A DNA stretch of 64,000 nt from Rhynchonema sp. JSB1_4. Its lineage: Eukaryota; Nematoda; Chromadorea; Monhysterida; Xyalidae. The notes beneath the pieces were generated by a model. The model searched no databases. It was given only the letters and a program-made list of their open reading frames with translations, and was not told where the DNA came from. The position numbers and the translations under genes were made by a program. Below, piece by piece: positions 17,642 through 32,700 of this stretch. The stretch is from positions 1 through 64,000 of the forward strand of contig JASAMV010008361.1 in assembly GCA_030248065.1 (NCBI GenBank), written 5' to 3'. The first letter of the stretch is position 1, and every line of letters starts with the position of its first letter.

Positions 17642-18928
17642 TAACTGGCGCATTTTGAATCTGGCCGAGCAAGCTTTAAAAAGAGTCGTCTCGTGAGCTC
17701 GTGGTTGGACTATACATCACCCAACTGGAAATGTGCGTCGATATTTGTGTGTTGTGCGTGTGTGTGCGATACACATAGACACATGGCCAGCTGGGTGATG
17801 TTGCAGAGATAGGCGTATTATATAAAAACAATCTTTGTTTGTTTGTGGGCAAGACAGATCCGATCCGATCACATCACGTGATGTGACTACCCAGTCACAC
17901 GTTTCTGCGGAACATTGTTTTTGCGGGTCCCTCAAAAATACCCATATCCCGATGGCATACCATGCCCATTCTATTATTTGAGGTTGCCACATCATGTCAA
18001 AACAAATAACGTCGCCATGCAAGTGGTTGTCATGAGCAAAAAGTAACCTAATCAACTATGGGCTGTTTTGGATGGCTTTAGCAAATGGAGCGTACGAATG
18101 TGCTGAAACTGAATATTGCATGTCAGGAAGAAGGGATACGAATCAAACACAACACTTGCATGTTTAATATACTACACATACCTTTATGCCATCGAACGTG
18201 CGTACAAGAACTGAAGTTACAAAGTTATGTGGAAGATGTTGCTATCTACATAATTTAATCTGTTTCAGTCCACTGATGTGAGGAATATACCAATCTTGTA
18301 TTTATTGTATCATTATTATTGTATCAGCCGCCAACAACGCAGCGCGCACACACACATGCACACTGCATTACACCGCACGTTTGGCCTGACTGACTGGTCA
18401 CTCTGACGCAGTCAGTCAGCATGCACTATGCTGCGCACGCGCGCCTAAGTAAATTAATGCCTTCTCTGTGTTTTCCTTTATTGTATTATTGTATGAAACA
18501 TCACCCAAGCTTAATAATCGGTTTTTACCCATATACTTGAGGTTAATTAATAAATTTATCAATCAATCGAATTGGGTATTCTAACACTGATTCCGTCCAT
18601 CAGCTCCGGCTGAAGCCTAATAACATAGCTCATGCCGATGCCTAAAAAATGGGCCTGTATTTGATGTAGGTACACAGCGCATGGGATCCGACGAGCTGCT
18701 TTGCATAATACAATAATGCTGGCGACAGACAGACAACGACGATTTTTCAGTATTGATATTGGTTCCGGTTGCAAGTACATTGTTGTCATCGGTTCTGATG
18801 TCAGTGTTGGTGTTGTGATCATGCCAGTGACATGGTGGTACGTTACCATCCGCAACTGGCAAAAATCCCAGAAACTAAATTAAAGCGCAAAAAATACAAA
18901 ACATCAATAAAGACATAATACATTGAAG
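17642..18928. other. Intergenic region
   Basis: No supported gene. A GC-rich patch CTGCGCACGCGCGCC at 18431 partly resembles the Maverick promoter motif. ATTATTGTAT words recur at 18300-18330 and 18478-18495. A minus-strand frame at 17717-18055 is not backed by splice sites or a recognised domain. Confidence 0.35.
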
Positions 18929-21198
18929 ATGCTACATTTCTTGCGCATTGTGTTGGTTTGCGCGTTGTACCATGTGGGGGCGATTCTCGCACAACCATCA
19001 GGTTAGAAATTTTCTTCGTTTTTTGAACAATTGGTGGTTTAATTATCAGGCCAGGTGGTTTAACGTGTAACTGCATGGGTTGTGCATTTCACAAAAAATC
19101 TTATTCTGTGACATTTTTTTCACCGAAACGGCACGGCTAATGTTTCAGCAGCCCTCCGTGCCGCGTGCGATGCGTACACGACGCATCCGGCTGCCTATCT
19201 AGACCACACCTGCATTGTGCTTGTGGCAACCACACAAACACATGCGTCAGCATTGAGCACCTGTCAAGGCATGACTATGGCAGGAGTTACTGGACGACTG
19301 GCAACATTGGCGCAGAAACGGCCATTGCTGAAGGCGTTGTTGGCAGAGGTTAGAGGGCACTTTGACTTGCGTTACTCGTGACGCTCACTAAGATCAATGA
19401 AATGTGTGGTTTCAAGCCCCGCTGCCAACAATGAACTGCTCTTTTGACCACAGAGGAAAAGAGTACGTGAAGCAACACATGGGGGGAACTTCAGTCTTGT
19501 GGGCACGCATTGTGTTGGGCCTGTGGGCGCAATTTCGGCCCATAAGGCGAGACGGCAATGGCGCCGTGGGCCTTGTCAATGACAAAGCGCCAGCGGCGCG
19601 CCGCTGTGAACGGTCCCCACAGATCAATACAAGTGCACTGGTGACTTGTGCAGTGTTTTGCCCGGTGCAGATCAATAACGTTGCGGATTAGCCTTGTAGG
19701 TTGAGTGAAACATAAACGGTAGGTACATACATGCAGATCTCATTTGTTTACAACACCCCCCAGAGCGCCAAGGGCGGATCCAAGGTGGCACAGAGGCCAT
19801 GGCCCCCCTTTGGTCCATTTGGCCCCTGAAGGGAACCCACCTTTTCGAAAGGAAAAAATTACCGCTAAATTGCAGGATTTTTTCACTCTGATGCACTTCA
19901 AAAGTCCAAAGATCGCGCGCTTCGGGCGTCACATACCACCATTTTCAATTAAAGGTTGCTCTCGCGCGCGTAAGAAGCGCTAAAATTTCCCGCTCTTCGC
20001 GCGCTTTGTCACTTTTTGTTTGATATTTGGTGTCAAAATCGCGAAGTTCTAAACAAACACCAGATGAAATGATTTTTCAAAAATGGAACTACATAGCACT
20101 AGCTAATAATGATTTTTTGGATCTGGGCCCTCCCTTGGCCAAAAGCTGGATGCACGCTGCAGGGCGCCATAAGTAGTCTGGCGTTATGGGCCGAAACTAC
20201 ACCCACAGATCTAACGCTAACTATGCTTGCCCACAAAGCTAAACCACAACGTCATTGATCTATCATCTTTTGTGCAAAGCACGTCCACAAATGTACAGTG
20301 CACAAGGTGTGAATGGCGTAACCTCTTTCAGACTCAATTCACGAGCATGAACCTTTGGATAAATATGCGACAAGTTCCGGCAACCGGGGAACCGATCGGA
20401 ATCTGGGAGATCTGTTTGGACAACGCACAGCTCGACTGCTACCAGGCTCGTAAGCACAGGCTGCGTGCATGCGTGGAAATAAAATGGTTAACCCGCCTAT
20501 ATTTACAGGTACCAGGAGAAGTGCTGCCCTGGAGTGCGGATCCAGCGACGCCAGGAGTCCACGTCTTCCCGTCAAACAATTTGGCCTTCACCGGCAATCC
20601 ACTCAACCACGGTGTTGCAACCGGACCCTTATCATTCCAAGAAACGGGCGTTGCAGACTTTGATGGAGCCCAGACGGGCTTTGCTGGCGCCATGTGTGAA
20701 TTTCGTTAGTTTTTCCTGCATTTGTCGTCCAGACGGCATGTATGTATGCACGTATGGTCAGCTGCAGAGCTACATTTTTATGTAATTGTTATGACATTCA
20801 GCCAATCCATACGTGCATTATCAAATGTTTCACGTGGTTGCCGACGGATATCAAGCCAACTCAACCGCCCAACTTCCCAATTCGGTCGGAGCGCAAACGA
20901 AAATAGCGTGCGCGGCCAAATGCTACAACGAACCGGCGTGCGTCAGTATCGCACACAACGAGGCTACAAGTTGGTTACGTTTGAAATACCGCGCACGTGC
21001 CGGATGTAATTAATGTAAAGCAAGCTAGAGCGCACCTTTATGAAATGTTTTTGAGATATGTTTCCCCTCAATATTCACCCCGTTTTTGCAGATGGTTGCG
21101 TATTGCAATACATGATGTACCAGGATTTGTTGTCAAGTGACTACGTGCAACCACAGGTGGCACCTGGTTGGAAATGGTACGAACCGAAATATGAATGA
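18929..21198 (+). CDS. Secreted C-type-lectin-like plus PAN/Apple domain protein
   Basis: Exons 18929-19001, 19149-19348, 20332-20449, 20516-20704, 20802-20978 and 21092-21198 join in frame to 287 residues. Residues 1-22 are a signal peptide (MLHFLRIVLVCALYHVGAIL). Exons 2-4 form a C-type-lectin-like fold: ACDAYTTHPAAYLDHTC, then TGRLATLA, LWINMRQV, GIWEICLDNAQLDC and a closing AGAMCEF. Exons 5-6 look like a PAN/Apple module (KIACAAKCYNEPACVSIAHN). The end is PGWKWYEPKYE. It is probably extracellular, binding glycans or proteins. The classical WND calcium motif is not obvious, so sugar binding is uncertain. The 983-nt intron 2 holds a degraded transposon. Confidence 0.68.
19765..20140. mobile_element. 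Degraded hAT-like non-autonomous element in an intron
   Basis: The left part CCAAGGGCGGATCCAA (about 19768) and right part TTGGATCTGGGCCCTCCCTTGG form imperfect inverted ends resembling the widespread hAT terminus CAGGGGCGGATCCAGG. The body is low in coding signal. No clear 8-bp duplication remains, so this is an old insertion in intron 2 of the lectin-PAN gene. Confidence 0.45.
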
Positions 21199-23026
21199 TA
21201 AGCTTAGATGTTTCACAATGTGGAACACTATCGAGACGTAATGTCCATTAAACATTATTTTCTGTGCTCTTGTAAAGTTACAAACTACGCCACGCCTTTG
21301 CGCAAGATACCGAATGTGCGTTCTTTGTCTGTTCTCGTTGTGACATTCTGCAGAATAATTTATTGTGTGATATTATCGTCAAATTCTCAAACATGATCCG
21401 AAAATGTTGGAGGGGAATTTAAGTTTCCTTGATAAATCAGGGTCGATACGCGCTGAAGAACGAATTTAGATCAGAGGTTCCGAACAAAAGAACATAAATT
21501 AGTGTCAAAGAAGTTGCTGTTTCTATTGTAACCCTGATGCCAGGTGGCCCACTAAATGTCTTGATGTCGAAGGTGTACAATGCGTTACCTGACCAAATTT
21601 TAGCAGTTTTGTAAATCGGTGTCCAGTGATGAAGGTGTACTGTGCTTGAAAGAAAAGTCGAAATGACATAATCTTCAAATCCTGCTGTGGTGTGACATGC
21701 AAATATTATTTTCTGTAGAACTTGTGTACTGTATAGTTGTTGCTTTTCTGGGCTTATATAGTAGTGTCGTCAAATTACAGTAGGTCGTCATATCACGCAT
21801 GTATTATTTCTTGCGCTCACTCGGGGCTCATGTATTATCGCTTGTTCGACGACTTGACTTGACGTCATGATTTGAAAACAAAACTATTAGTCCTTTTGTG
21901 TGTTGTTGTTGTTGTTGTCATCACTGATGATGTCCATTACTATTCATGCAAGCGTTATACCTTACCTCTTCATGTAGTCTATGCCGGATAATTTTGTAAT
22001 CACCTAAGTATTCGTCGTTACTGTCACGCCTCGAGCAGCTGGTGATGTGTACCCTTTTCCTGTAAGAGCAAGTTAGAAGCCGTCGTATGTATATGGCTGT
22101 CGTGTTGTTCACAATAATTGTATGGGTGATATTTTCGAAACGGTGTAAAGGTCAGTTGGGTGTAAAGGTCGGTGGAAAGCTCGGTCGACGGCTCAGTGTG
22201 ATAGACCTCGGTGTAAACTTGAAACATTCCATGTTAATAACAGGCAATGTTTCACGTTTACACCGAGCTACGCCGACCGAGCTTTCGACCGAACTTTGCA
22301 CCGACCTTTACGCCCAACTGACCTTTACACCGTTTGGAAAATATCACCCTATAACTGATCTTTGCCACGTGCCGAATTGTTAGCTGAAGGAAAACACGGC
22401 TGTACAATGTTTTCGCTGGTCGCGCATGTGCACGTTTGTTGCCGATGATGAAAAGATAAGGTACATAGTCCGTAAAGATTTTAGATCCTAAGTGGCTTTA
22501 GCTATGCAGCTACCCACTCAGACTTTGTGCAAGAACACGAAACTCGGTCTCGTTTTCTACAGGGTCTGGTCATTGTCAAAGTTAACGGTTTTGCGGCCAC
22601 TTTCTCTCTGTAATTGCACCCATTAGCTCGTGAACACCTCAGTTTCCAACTTGCTGCCCCGGAACTGCTGCAAAATCATTATACTTTGGCTATGGGCCAC
22701 AGGCACAAGTCAAATACTAAATCCTGGAGTGCGTTTGAATATTCATGGCGGAGCAAATCGTGCAGAATATCAATCACGCTAGCAGGGGGCTGCTTGGAAT
22801 CAAGTTGCTAATCAAAAATATGTGACACATCAGCATCAGGTTCCAAGGACTCTGAGAAAAAACTCCGGCACAACGTGCACACAATGTAACTTTGACGGAG
22901 TAACAAACCCAATTTGTACATGACCGCTGCTGGGCATACTGCAGTTGCTTTTCCCTCGCCGCTTTTGTTCAGCCACACCGTGGTCATCATTTTACTCGTT
23001 AATGATAACAGTGCTGGGCTCAGAGA
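21199..23026. other. Intergenic region with one foldback element
   Basis: No gene is supported. It contains the 226-bp inverted-repeat element at 22124-22349, a (TTG)n stretch near 21901 and an AGATGTTTCA word at 21205. Confidence 0.4.
22124..22349. mobile_element. MITE-like foldback element with TAT flanks
   Basis: GGGTGATATTTTCGAAACGG at the left and its near-complement at the right (ends CACCC, 22349) start long arms that pair for about 100 bp each, including AAAGGTCAGTTGGG and ACCGAGCTTTC. TAT lies on both sides (22121-22123, 22350-22352), fitting a TA or TAT target duplication. Non-coding. Confidence 0.75.
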
Positions 23027-25346
23027 ATGGCGATCCCAATGAATTTTGTACCGTTTGTTGGCGTTGGATTCGTGCTATTGGCTTTGATTGGCATTTGCTT
23101 GAACCTGACCATTGTGACAGTCCTTGTCCGCACAAAGTTGGTCGCAGTTCCTATACAGCCCGCCTTAAACCGCTGACTGCCTGCTACATACATGTATATG
23201 TATACATACTGTATTGTTTTATTCTCTCTCCAGCGATGCGGCATTCAAGAGCGGTTTCTACTTGATTGTGCGACATCTGGCGATCGTTGACGCGCTGTTT
23301 CTCACTCTTTACTTGGGCTGCGCTGCACTGGTGTTGGCGCAGGAGCATGTTAGCGATCTGTGGCTTTATTGACTCGTATTTTCTCCATTAGAGGTCCAGT
23401 GCTTCTTTTCCCCGGGAAGCCGAGAGCGGACAATTGGGCACAGCCCCTTTGACTGGGACCACTTTGTTCGAAGAACCACGATAAGCACACACTTCTCACA
23501 AGCGCTCTCAATAATCAGTTTACGCTCGTCCTGTGCAGTTGTTCGACGGCGCATTCGCATTTGTGATCGCCAATGTTGCCAACGTTGTCTACATCGCAAT
23601 GATCACACACATGCTCGCATTGACCGCTAATCGATTCGTGAAAATTGTGGTGGGTGAGTGACCTTGCGGGCACGAACACCCGGGCACAACTTGACCAACT
23701 TTATTTAGCAGACTACATACCAGGTCTTAGACTTACATACATACATATGTACATACTGTACGAATAGTGCGAACGCACACAGCTCAGTGATGTGTTACGC
23801 GAGCAATAAACTCTGCTCATGGTGCTTTTTGGAGGTGAATTGGCCAGAAGTGTTCACACGGATGAAGCCTGGCACCTCGCCCGTCACATTGAAAACAGGC
23901 CGCAAAATGGCAACTCCCTGCATACACATTATCATCCATCTTAAAAGCCAATTTGTATGACAGGGCTCCATCACGCGCAACGGATCTAAAAAAAGTCATT
24001 TCAAACATAGGAGAGGCCTGTATTGGGTGGGTAGCGCCTCATTGAAGTTGGGCTTTTACTAGGGGAAGTAACCTCTTCTCGAGGGATTCAATTGGGAAGC
24101 GAAGGGATATGGGATGAGGGCGCTTTTACTACATATATGAAGTGGGCATTTTTAGGTTCACTAACACCATTTGGTGATTGGTTCGTTGCGCGTCTGTTCA
24201 TCGAGCGTCAGCTCCTGCCCATTGTCCTGTTGTTCACGTGGTTGATCGGCATTGGGTGGACGGCAAGTTTGGCGACATGGGCCGATTGTTGGATTGTTAG
24301 TTTGGCAGTCTTGAAACGGGGAACATACACATTTGTTTCGTGAGTGTCAAACTTTGCACGAAGTCTGTGTTTTCAGGTCTTCAACTACAATGTCGCAGTA
24401 TTCAGGTTCAACTGCACCGACTACAGTTCCGATAATGTATTGTGGACGGTGTTCACTGGATGGACGTATGCTGTCATAGCAATGTTTGCGTTCCTGTGGG
24501 TGCTTCAGTTGCGAATTATGCCTATCCAGTTTCAATAAATGAATATCTCGTTTCAAGGTTTGGGGCAATCTTCGTTATACTCCGCATTGAGCGCTCAAAC
24601 AGCAACTCCTACAGAACAAACAGGACGTCATTACAGGTGACCGATTGGTTTCCGGGGGATGAGCTTTCTAGATTGATCAATTGGCTTCGTTCGCGTCGCA
24701 GCGATTCGAATATGAAGATGGGTACATGCGCCCTGATAGACAGCCGGCAATATTGAACCATCATTGAATTTCAGGTTAAACAAGACGAGAATCGAGCTGC
24801 TCTCGAAAGACGACTGTTGACACAAGTTTGTGGAACAAAACGTTCCGTCGTGCGTGAGGCTATACCAATCTGCACAATAACGAACTTCCCTCTTCAGGCA
24901 GCTCTAATCGTAGTGATGCACACGGTGAATTTGTCAGCGTTCTTCACTCTCGGCACAATGGACTACTGGTTGGCACCGGTGGTCAGCAGCGTACTCAGTC
25001 TGCTCAACAGCACCGTCAATCCTCTCATATATTGGGTGAGTGGAATTTAGTAGTGTTTAATTAGAAAGGGGGAAGTACAGGCGTTTCAAAGACGGAGCTT
25101 GACCGGCTACCCTGAAGTGTGGATCCTAGTACCCTTCAACATCCAGGAACCACATAGGCACGCCGTGGTGACCACCAGGGATTGTGGAGGGCTGAACCTA
25201 AGTATTGGACATACAACTCATGTGCTGGTAAACATTGCAAACATTGCGTTCTGTGTACCATAACTCTAAAAGTAGGTGTTCATAGTTTTCAGAAATTCAA
25301 CAAGGCAGTTCGGCGAGCGACCTTGGATCGATTTGGACTAATGTGA
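23027..25346 (+). CDS. Nematode-type chemoreceptor-like 7TM protein, copy 1
   Basis: Nine exons (23027-23136, 23234-23348, 23539-23653, 24156-24295, 24377-24495, 24558-24636, 24775-24825, 24898-25035, 25293-25346) join in frame to 306 residues. TM1 is GVGFVLLALIGICLNLTIVT. TM3 ends LALTANRFVKI, with NRF where DRY stands in rhodopsin. Exon 4 carries TM4, exon 5 a WTYAVIAMFAF helix, exon 8 ends STVNPLIYW (NPxxY motif). The family resembles nematode srx/srsx receptors. Compared with copy 2 the C-terminus is cut short: exon 9 gives only 17 residues after a TGA. Exon 6 starts after TTTCAAG, a slightly weak acceptor. Confidence 0.68.
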
Positions 25347-26036
25347 GAAGAAACGGTGGCGCGACATGCTGCACAACAGGCAACGATCGCTAAACGCACT
25401 GATAACCACGTTGAAGAGACTGCCATTGTTCGTGAAGCTGTGACGAGATACGAGGTCCGACAGTGATGTCTCTCTCTCTTTCAGACGACTGGAAAATAAG
25501 AACGGTCAGACAAATGCGCTCCGTTTTCGTTAATTCGGTCCTGTTGTCTTGATGGTTACTATGTAATTTTACTGCCTCTATCTTGTTTGTGTTATGACAA
25601 ACGTACGTATGTCCCTCAGATAGTCACTAACGAAAAGGCAACCTCACATTGCTTAACTACTAACTGACACTGGTCATCGCCACACGCCAGTGAGCTGGAA
25701 GTTCGGGCAAATAAGCACGATTTCACTGGATTAATAAAAAATGTCATGCGGAATACAAGATTAAGCCGATTACGAAGGCACGACTGCCTGCCGAGATGAA
25801 TGAAAACAGCCAAGAAGGGGGAGGGCCATAGAACAAAGGACTCCAGTCCGATCTTGATCGTGGATATTATCTAGTCTCGCGAGAGAACATGACACACAAT
25901 AACACGACGAGAATAACGGCAACCCGATCCAATTAGCCATATCTGACACATGCTCTTCATCCTCTCTTGGTTTTGTGACGTCTGTAGTTATTCTGCAGTC
26001 GGGCAACAAAGCCCATGAGCGGGTGCACATTCAATT
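25347..26036. other. Spacer between tandem receptor genes
   Basis: The sequence after the early stop of copy 1 (to about 25450) still resembles the longer tail exon of copy 2 (GAAGAAACGGTGG), showing that the tail was lost by mutation. No other gene is seen. Confidence 0.5.
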
Positions 26037-28552
<2,516 letters not shown>

Positions 28553-29705
28553 AGCAAAACAAAGCAATGTGATAGTGGTCCGTTGACCTGTGCTACAACC
28601 CGTGCAGTCAGTGTGTGTTACGCTGAGAGTGGCTGCGTGTGTGTGTTACGCTGCGTGCGCTACACGTTATGGAGTCAGTGAGTATGCCTTGTTCGTGCAG
28701 TCATTTGGTGCTGCATAGGTATGTGAGATCCTTCAAGCCCGCCTGTGAGACGGACGCGTAGTTCAGCTGGTTAGAACAGCCGGATCTGGAAGACGCAGGT
28801 TCAAAGCCTGCCGTGTCCATAATGTTTGGTGTGGCTTGGAGGATCACAGCAATATGGCTCGGATCCCCAATTGTACCGTCAGCATTTTTGGTTAATATTC
28901 CGTAAGCCTGACTAGGCTCTTTTCTCCCAGTACATCACACATATGTACCTAGCTGAATTGCGAGTTCATAAAGCATTACGTCATTTGATACATACTGTAA
29001 TTCGGTACATGGCAAGACAATGATTTATTACATATTCAGGCTAGCTTGAAAGTGACATAGATGACGTCGAATAATGTTGCACATGCTTTCAATAATGCTA
29101 CTGTGCTTTTTCTCCGCCGTGTTTTTCCTGAACGATGTGCTGAATTAAAAACACTTAGTAGCACAAATTTTATGTGATGTGGCTCAGGTGACACATAAGA
29201 TATGAGCGAGATTTCGCCACGTGTTTATTGATGTTTCATGCACGGAACAGTGTCCCACGAGCAATTAATTTGCAGCCGAATGATGCCAAGTACGCCACCA
29301 GGATTGCTTGTTTGCACAATTTGGCGTTTGAGATTCACAAAAAGTGATAAAAGTATAAGAAGTAGCAGCGCCTGGTCTCCCACGCGAATAATAGACCAGA
29401 CGAATAAAAGTCTTGGGCGAACAAACGACTAAGGCGAATATGAGCGTCCGCTTTCGAAACAGACGCCGAGAAAACTGAAGACCCTTCTAATAGACGCCCA
29501 CCCTCAGAGGATGTTTAGAACAATAGACATTACCGTATTACGATTTATTCCTTGCGGATTGTAACTCACGGTATCACGATTTATACCTTGTGGCTTGTAT
29601 AACTTGCATGATTACAGCAAAAACAAAATGATATAATTAGTGAGCGCCTCGACTTAAACCAGAGAAAATACGGTATGGTATACAATCACGTACGGTATCA
29701 CATGT
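28553..29705. other. Intergenic region with tRNA-derived sequence
   Basis: Contains GTGTGTTACGCTG direct repeats at 28613-28660, the tRNA-like sequence at 28752, and no supported protein gene. The right end is the 3' flank of the minus-strand F-box-like gene. Confidence 0.4.
28752..28818 (+). pseudogene. tRNA-derived sequence with shortened anticodon arm
   Basis: GGACGCG (28752-28758) pairs with CGTGTCC (28812-28818) as an acceptor stem; GTTC...GAAC forms a D-stem; GCAGG-TTCAAAG-CCTGC forms the T-arm. A-box (TAGTTCAGCTGG) and B-box (GGTTCAAAGCC) are good. Only 17 nt lie between D- and T-arms, about five too few for a normal anticodon arm and variable loop, and no anticodon stem pairs well. 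It is a tRNA pseudogene or the head of a tRNA-derived SINE. Confidence 0.65.
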
Positions 29706-32700
29706 TCACCTGATACCCATTTTCTCCTGGTAACGTTCGAATGCCAATTCAACGCAAGTCATTTTTCTGGCGAGGAATGCGGAGCGATGGGAGCGAAACA
29801 CGAAATGTCGATTGGAAATGTCAAATTCCAGAATGTACCCAGTCGGTTCGGCGACATTCCACGGCGCGAATTCGAGAGTGTACTCATCGGTGATCGTTCC
29901 ACTGTCGTAGTAGGTGTCGGTGACCGAAATCGTACCGTTGAAGTTTTCAATGCCAAACTGTACAGTCAGTGCCGTTGACAGCAAGTCAATGACCTGAAAT
30001 TGAAAAAGAAACAAGGTTAATGTTCGGCAAAGCATGGCGAGCGATTGCACGCTTCGGATACAAAAGCAGCACAGTTACAACAGTGACTGATTTCGACCAG
30101 CTTAAAAGTTGTTCCGAGACCTAAAATGAACAGGTTGGTCGAAATCAGTGCGATCAGCATCGATAATTTAATAAAAACACTGCTTCGCCCAATAACTCTG
30201 TTTTCTGCGTGAATCAAACTTTCGACCAGCGGGTCATACATATCCTAAATTGTCCACAAAAGCTCAAACCTGGCTAAAATCGATCGAAATCCGAGCCATA
30301 AAATCGCCGCGTGTGGTCGGTGTGACCTCGTGTTGCAGCAATCGAACGCCAATCATCCAATCATCAAACCGCACGTTCACTGTCGTTCCCCGCTCGTCAA
30401 CATTGGCTGAGTCTCCAACGAACAATCGTACCAACGATGCAAACTCGTGTGGACGCAGTTGGATAATGAATCGTTCTGAAATAGTCAAACATTTCGGCCA
30501 GAACCATGCATACAGTATATTAAGAGACAATTAGAGTGTGAACCTGAATTAAAAATTGCAATGTCGGGTGTCGGGGGTGGTTTTCCGGACCCGATATTTA
30601 CAGTTCAAAGCATCAACTTCGTTCAGAGAAAAAATTCCTCAAAATGTTTGTTCGACCCAAATGTTCTACCAAGGCGCAGAACGCATTGCTTCGGTGTTCG
30701 TTTTGTTCAAAAACCCTTCCAATTAAGTAAATGAAGCCAAAATTTTTCACTAGTGAGGCAAATGAGCAAGGTTTTCCATGTTTTTAGCCTAAAAATAGAA
30801 AGGCGGGTGCCGGGTATTTTTTCAACTGCCGGGTGTCGGCTTTTATTTTCCAATGTCGGTGTTGCGTTTTTTTTTGAAAAGGTAGGTGTCGGGTACACCC
30901 GCGGATCCCTACGGTGACTTAGACTCCAGAGTTACATATCGCCCTTCGCTCTACTAAGGCCATCCGTCAATCGGCACGATGCAAATAAACATGACACTTT
31001 GTCCGCTTACCTTTCAATCTATACATGCTGCCAATCAAATGCACATTTCCAAGTTTCGGAAATTTGCTCAGCTGCTCAAACATGCACAGGAGTTCGGCGC
31101 CGAAGTATGGCTGTTGCGCGTGGTCCAGCCCGGGCCAGTCTTTGTCCGGCTCCCAGGTTTTCGCTTCGAATTTCGTCAGATTTGGCAGTGCATCGGGTGA
31201 AACATCGCTCAGCACATCAGCGAGCTCGATTGCCGTCACCGCGGATCAGAAAAAGCCGAAGTGTCCCCCCTCCCTCCTTTTAGTTTAAAACAAAAGCGCC
31301 ATTTTTTTACAATCCCTTTTTTTTTTTTCTCCTAAACGGGGCCGGTCCGATCCGGTCATGTCCATCGACAAAGTTCGAACGCTGCGTCCGATTTTGTGCA
31401 CGCGATCCGCCGAGTTCAAATCGTCCGGTGGTGCTGGCAAGCTCAGGTCCAAATCACGAATTTTCAGTTCGTCAGCCTTTGCGAGCAGTTGATGCAGCTG
31501 ATGTTCCACGAGTCGCGTGGTTTGACCGAAACGCAACTTTAACGCGGTGATCGCTGATATGTGCGGTTGGATCAGGTGGTTGTAGAGTGTACTGCCATCG
31601 ATTTTGGTCTCCTCGTACAATTCAATGCTCTGGATCAACTCGTGTAGCTTCGGCTGCGCGCACAGAAATTTGATCAGACGCCCGAGATGGCGCAGGGCGG
31701 ATTGCGTGGCTGAAAAGAGGCAATCTTGGTCAGACAATATTGTAAATATAATAACAAGAATTTGGAGATCACATTGAGCAGTGATAAACGTGGTGATCGA
31801 TCCGGTCCCGTCCGGTCTCGCCCCTTGGTAACGTCGCGTTTACGTAAATGATGTTTTGAGATAAAATAATGTCACTAATTTTGACCAGCGTAAAAAACTT
31901 CTATGAGCACACTGGGAACAACTTTGAAGCTGGCCGAAATTACTGGCCCAAGTTAATATTGAAGTGTCCGTGTCCCTAACGCCAAAAGTCATGGAATCAC
32001 AACAAGACAGGACCAATCATGAACTTTGATGTCGCACATTCAAAAGTTGTTGCCTCTATTAAAATGACCCGTTCTATCACTTTTGACTCGGACACGCAGC
32101 TTTTTGCACTGAGGTTATTATTTCGATAGATCTAATTTGCCATTAGTTTCAACCAGAACAAAAATTGTTCGGCAATATTTGTGCCAGCCTCAAATCACAA
32201 TTTTTAGGTGCAAATTTAAACCCAGGTTTTTTAAAAAAAACCATGTGTTGGCGCAACGGAACTTACGATTCAGACAAGCAACGCTAGCGGTTTTCAACTT
32301 CGGGAACTGAATTTCATTCTCGTCGCACGCATCAACAAATGTGTCTGCCACATAGCCATCGAACTGGGCACGGGAACTGAGTTCGAATTTCGTGACTCGC
32401 GAACAACCGCCAATCGTTGACAGAATGTAGGATTGTTGACTTTTGAATAATTTGTCGGCGTCCGTAGCAGACAGACCGTAGCTCACCGCGGCGAAAATTC
32501 GCGCCTTCAACGTCTTGCGTCGGTTGTCGAAATAGAAGGGCGTCTCGTTCTCGCTTCGAACGCCCAATTCGATCGTTTCGAAGTGGTCTCGGTGAATCTG
32601 TCTGAAATTGGACATTTCAATTGAGCATCAGCATTTTGTCAGAAAAGCAAGACTAAATTTTGTTTTTTTCATTAACAGTCCAGTTTCCCACCTGCGAAAC

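Noticed and set aside
17717..18055. 112-residue minus-strand frame
   Set aside because: No domain, no flanking splice sites that extend it; likely chance.
28752..28818. Functional tRNA gene
   Set aside because: Too few bases and no paired stem for the anticodon arm.
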